Assembly (NCBI GenBank): GCA_002083565.1
Contig: MSXM01000042.1
Location: 1,163 to 15,943 of the forward strand
Source: Nitrospira sp. ST-bin4
Lineage (GTDB): Bacteria; Nitrospirota; Nitrospiria; Nitrospirales; Nitrospiraceae
Direction: 5' to 3'
DNA: 14,781 bases
Every line of letters begins with the position of its first letter. The stretch's first letter is position 1. The position numbers and the translations under genes were made by a program. Below, one piece after another: positions 14,285-14,781 of this stretch. The notes beneath the pieces are model-generated. The model ran no database searches. It was not told the DNA's origin and saw nothing but the letters and a program-made list of their open reading frames with translations.

Positions 14285-14781
14285 ATGGCAACACAACGGC
14301 CATCGAGAAATAAACAGACGGCGAAGAAACCCGCCTCTCCGCCCGCCGTCAAAACAGCGAAAGTCCGGAAGGGGCGCCCGGACGAGTTCACGATCCAACC
14401 CGCAGCCGGCAAACCGCTGCTGATCACGGATGTCGCGCTTCGCGACGGGCACCAGTCGCTATTGGCCACACGCATGCGCACGGAAGACATGCTGCCCATC
14501 GCGCAGAAACTCGACGCCATCGGCTATTGGTCGCTCGAAGTGTGGGGCGGCGCGACGTTCGATACCTGCCTGCGGTTTTTGAAAGAGGATCCCTGGGAAC
14601 GGCTTCGCGCGCTCCGGGCCGCAATGCCCAACACCAAGCTTCAAATGCTGCTCCGGGGGCAAAACCTGGTGGGCTACCGGCACTATGCCGACGACGTGCT
14701 GGAACGGTTCATCGAACGGTCGGCCGCGAACGGCATCGATGTCTTCCGCATCTTCGATGCGCTCAACGACGTGCGCAATCT
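14285..14781 (+). CDS. pycB: Pyruvate carboxylase subunit B / oxaloacetate decarboxylase alpha-type, 3'-truncated
   Basis: The frame starts at the ATG at 14285 and stays open to the window edge (165 full codons). From residue 43 it reads as the carboxyltransferase TIM barrel: [19 protein letters not shown] (45-63) with D54 of the metal site, [12 protein letters not shown] (84-95), LKEDPWERL (99-107), and [18 protein letters not shown] (120-137). It transfers the carboxyl group from carboxybiotin to pyruvate, or the reverse in sodium-pumping decarboxylases. A biotin-carrier domain would follow at the C-terminus, outside the window. The first 40 residues are a K/R/P/A-rich stretch not typical of the family, probably disordered. 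It begins 44 bp after pycA on the same strand, so the two are very likely co-transcribed. The assembly may be anaplerotic, with or without a sodium pump. Confidence 0.85.
   Translation, partial: MATQRPSRNKQTAKKPASPPAVKTAKVRKGRPDEFTIQPAAGKPLLITDVALRDGHQSLLATRMRTEDMLPIAQKLDAIGYWSLEVWGGATFDTCLRFLKEDPWERLRALRAAMPNTKLQMLLRGQNLVGYRHYADDVLERFIERSAANGIDVFRIFDALNDVRN

Overview
The window looks like a chromosomal segment of a diderm bacterium, most likely Nitrospira or a near relative in Nitrospirota. This placement is inferred from the overall style of the proteins, the moderately high GC and the mix of genes (hemE-hemH-hemG cluster, split pyruvate carboxylase, membrane desaturase, several short proteins of no known family). 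No search was run, so it stays tentative. I saw no rRNA, tRNA, CRISPR array, transposase or phage gene.

Layout, left to right. (1) 1-693, +: C-terminal part of an FNR-type flavoprotein reductase. (2) 1073-2398, +: cyclopropane-fatty-acyl-phospholipid synthase behind a 379-bp gap. (3) 2473-6019, -: heme cluster read hemE, hemH, hemG, with a 4-bp hemH/hemG overlap. (4) 6358-7398, +: acyl-lipid/acyl-CoA delta-9-type desaturase, divergent from hemE, with a good sigma70-type promoter. (5) 7407-9385, -: conserved protein of unknown function, EamA/DMT transporter and two very short proteins. (6) 9521-11214, +: FmdB-type zinc-ribbon protein, PstS-like periplasmic binding protein and secreted IPT/TIG-domain protein. 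(7) 11221-12219, -: exported, probably outer-membrane protein, convergent with the TIG gene. (8) 12822-end, +: pyruvate carboxylase subunits A and B, the second cut by the window edge.

How the genes fit together. The desaturase and the cyclopropane synthase could act in sequence on membrane fatty acids: one makes the cis double bond and the other methylates it. The reductase at the left edge is a conceivable electron source for the desaturase. hemE/hemH/hemG cover late heme synthesis, with the same gene order as the Bacillus hemEHY operon. The pycA/pycB pair makes oxaloacetate from pyruvate and bicarbonate, an anaplerotic step in autotrophs that use the reductive TCA cycle.

The most unusual signal is non-coding. 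Four intergenic spaces (4884-4967, 8873-8914, 9137-9204, 12564-12690) carry short degenerate repeats with a strict 7-bp period, arranged as two oppositely oriented arrays around a short centre. The heptad sequence differs from site to site but the period and inverted layout are shared. This looks like a family of intergenic inverted heptad-repeat elements that no gene call explains.
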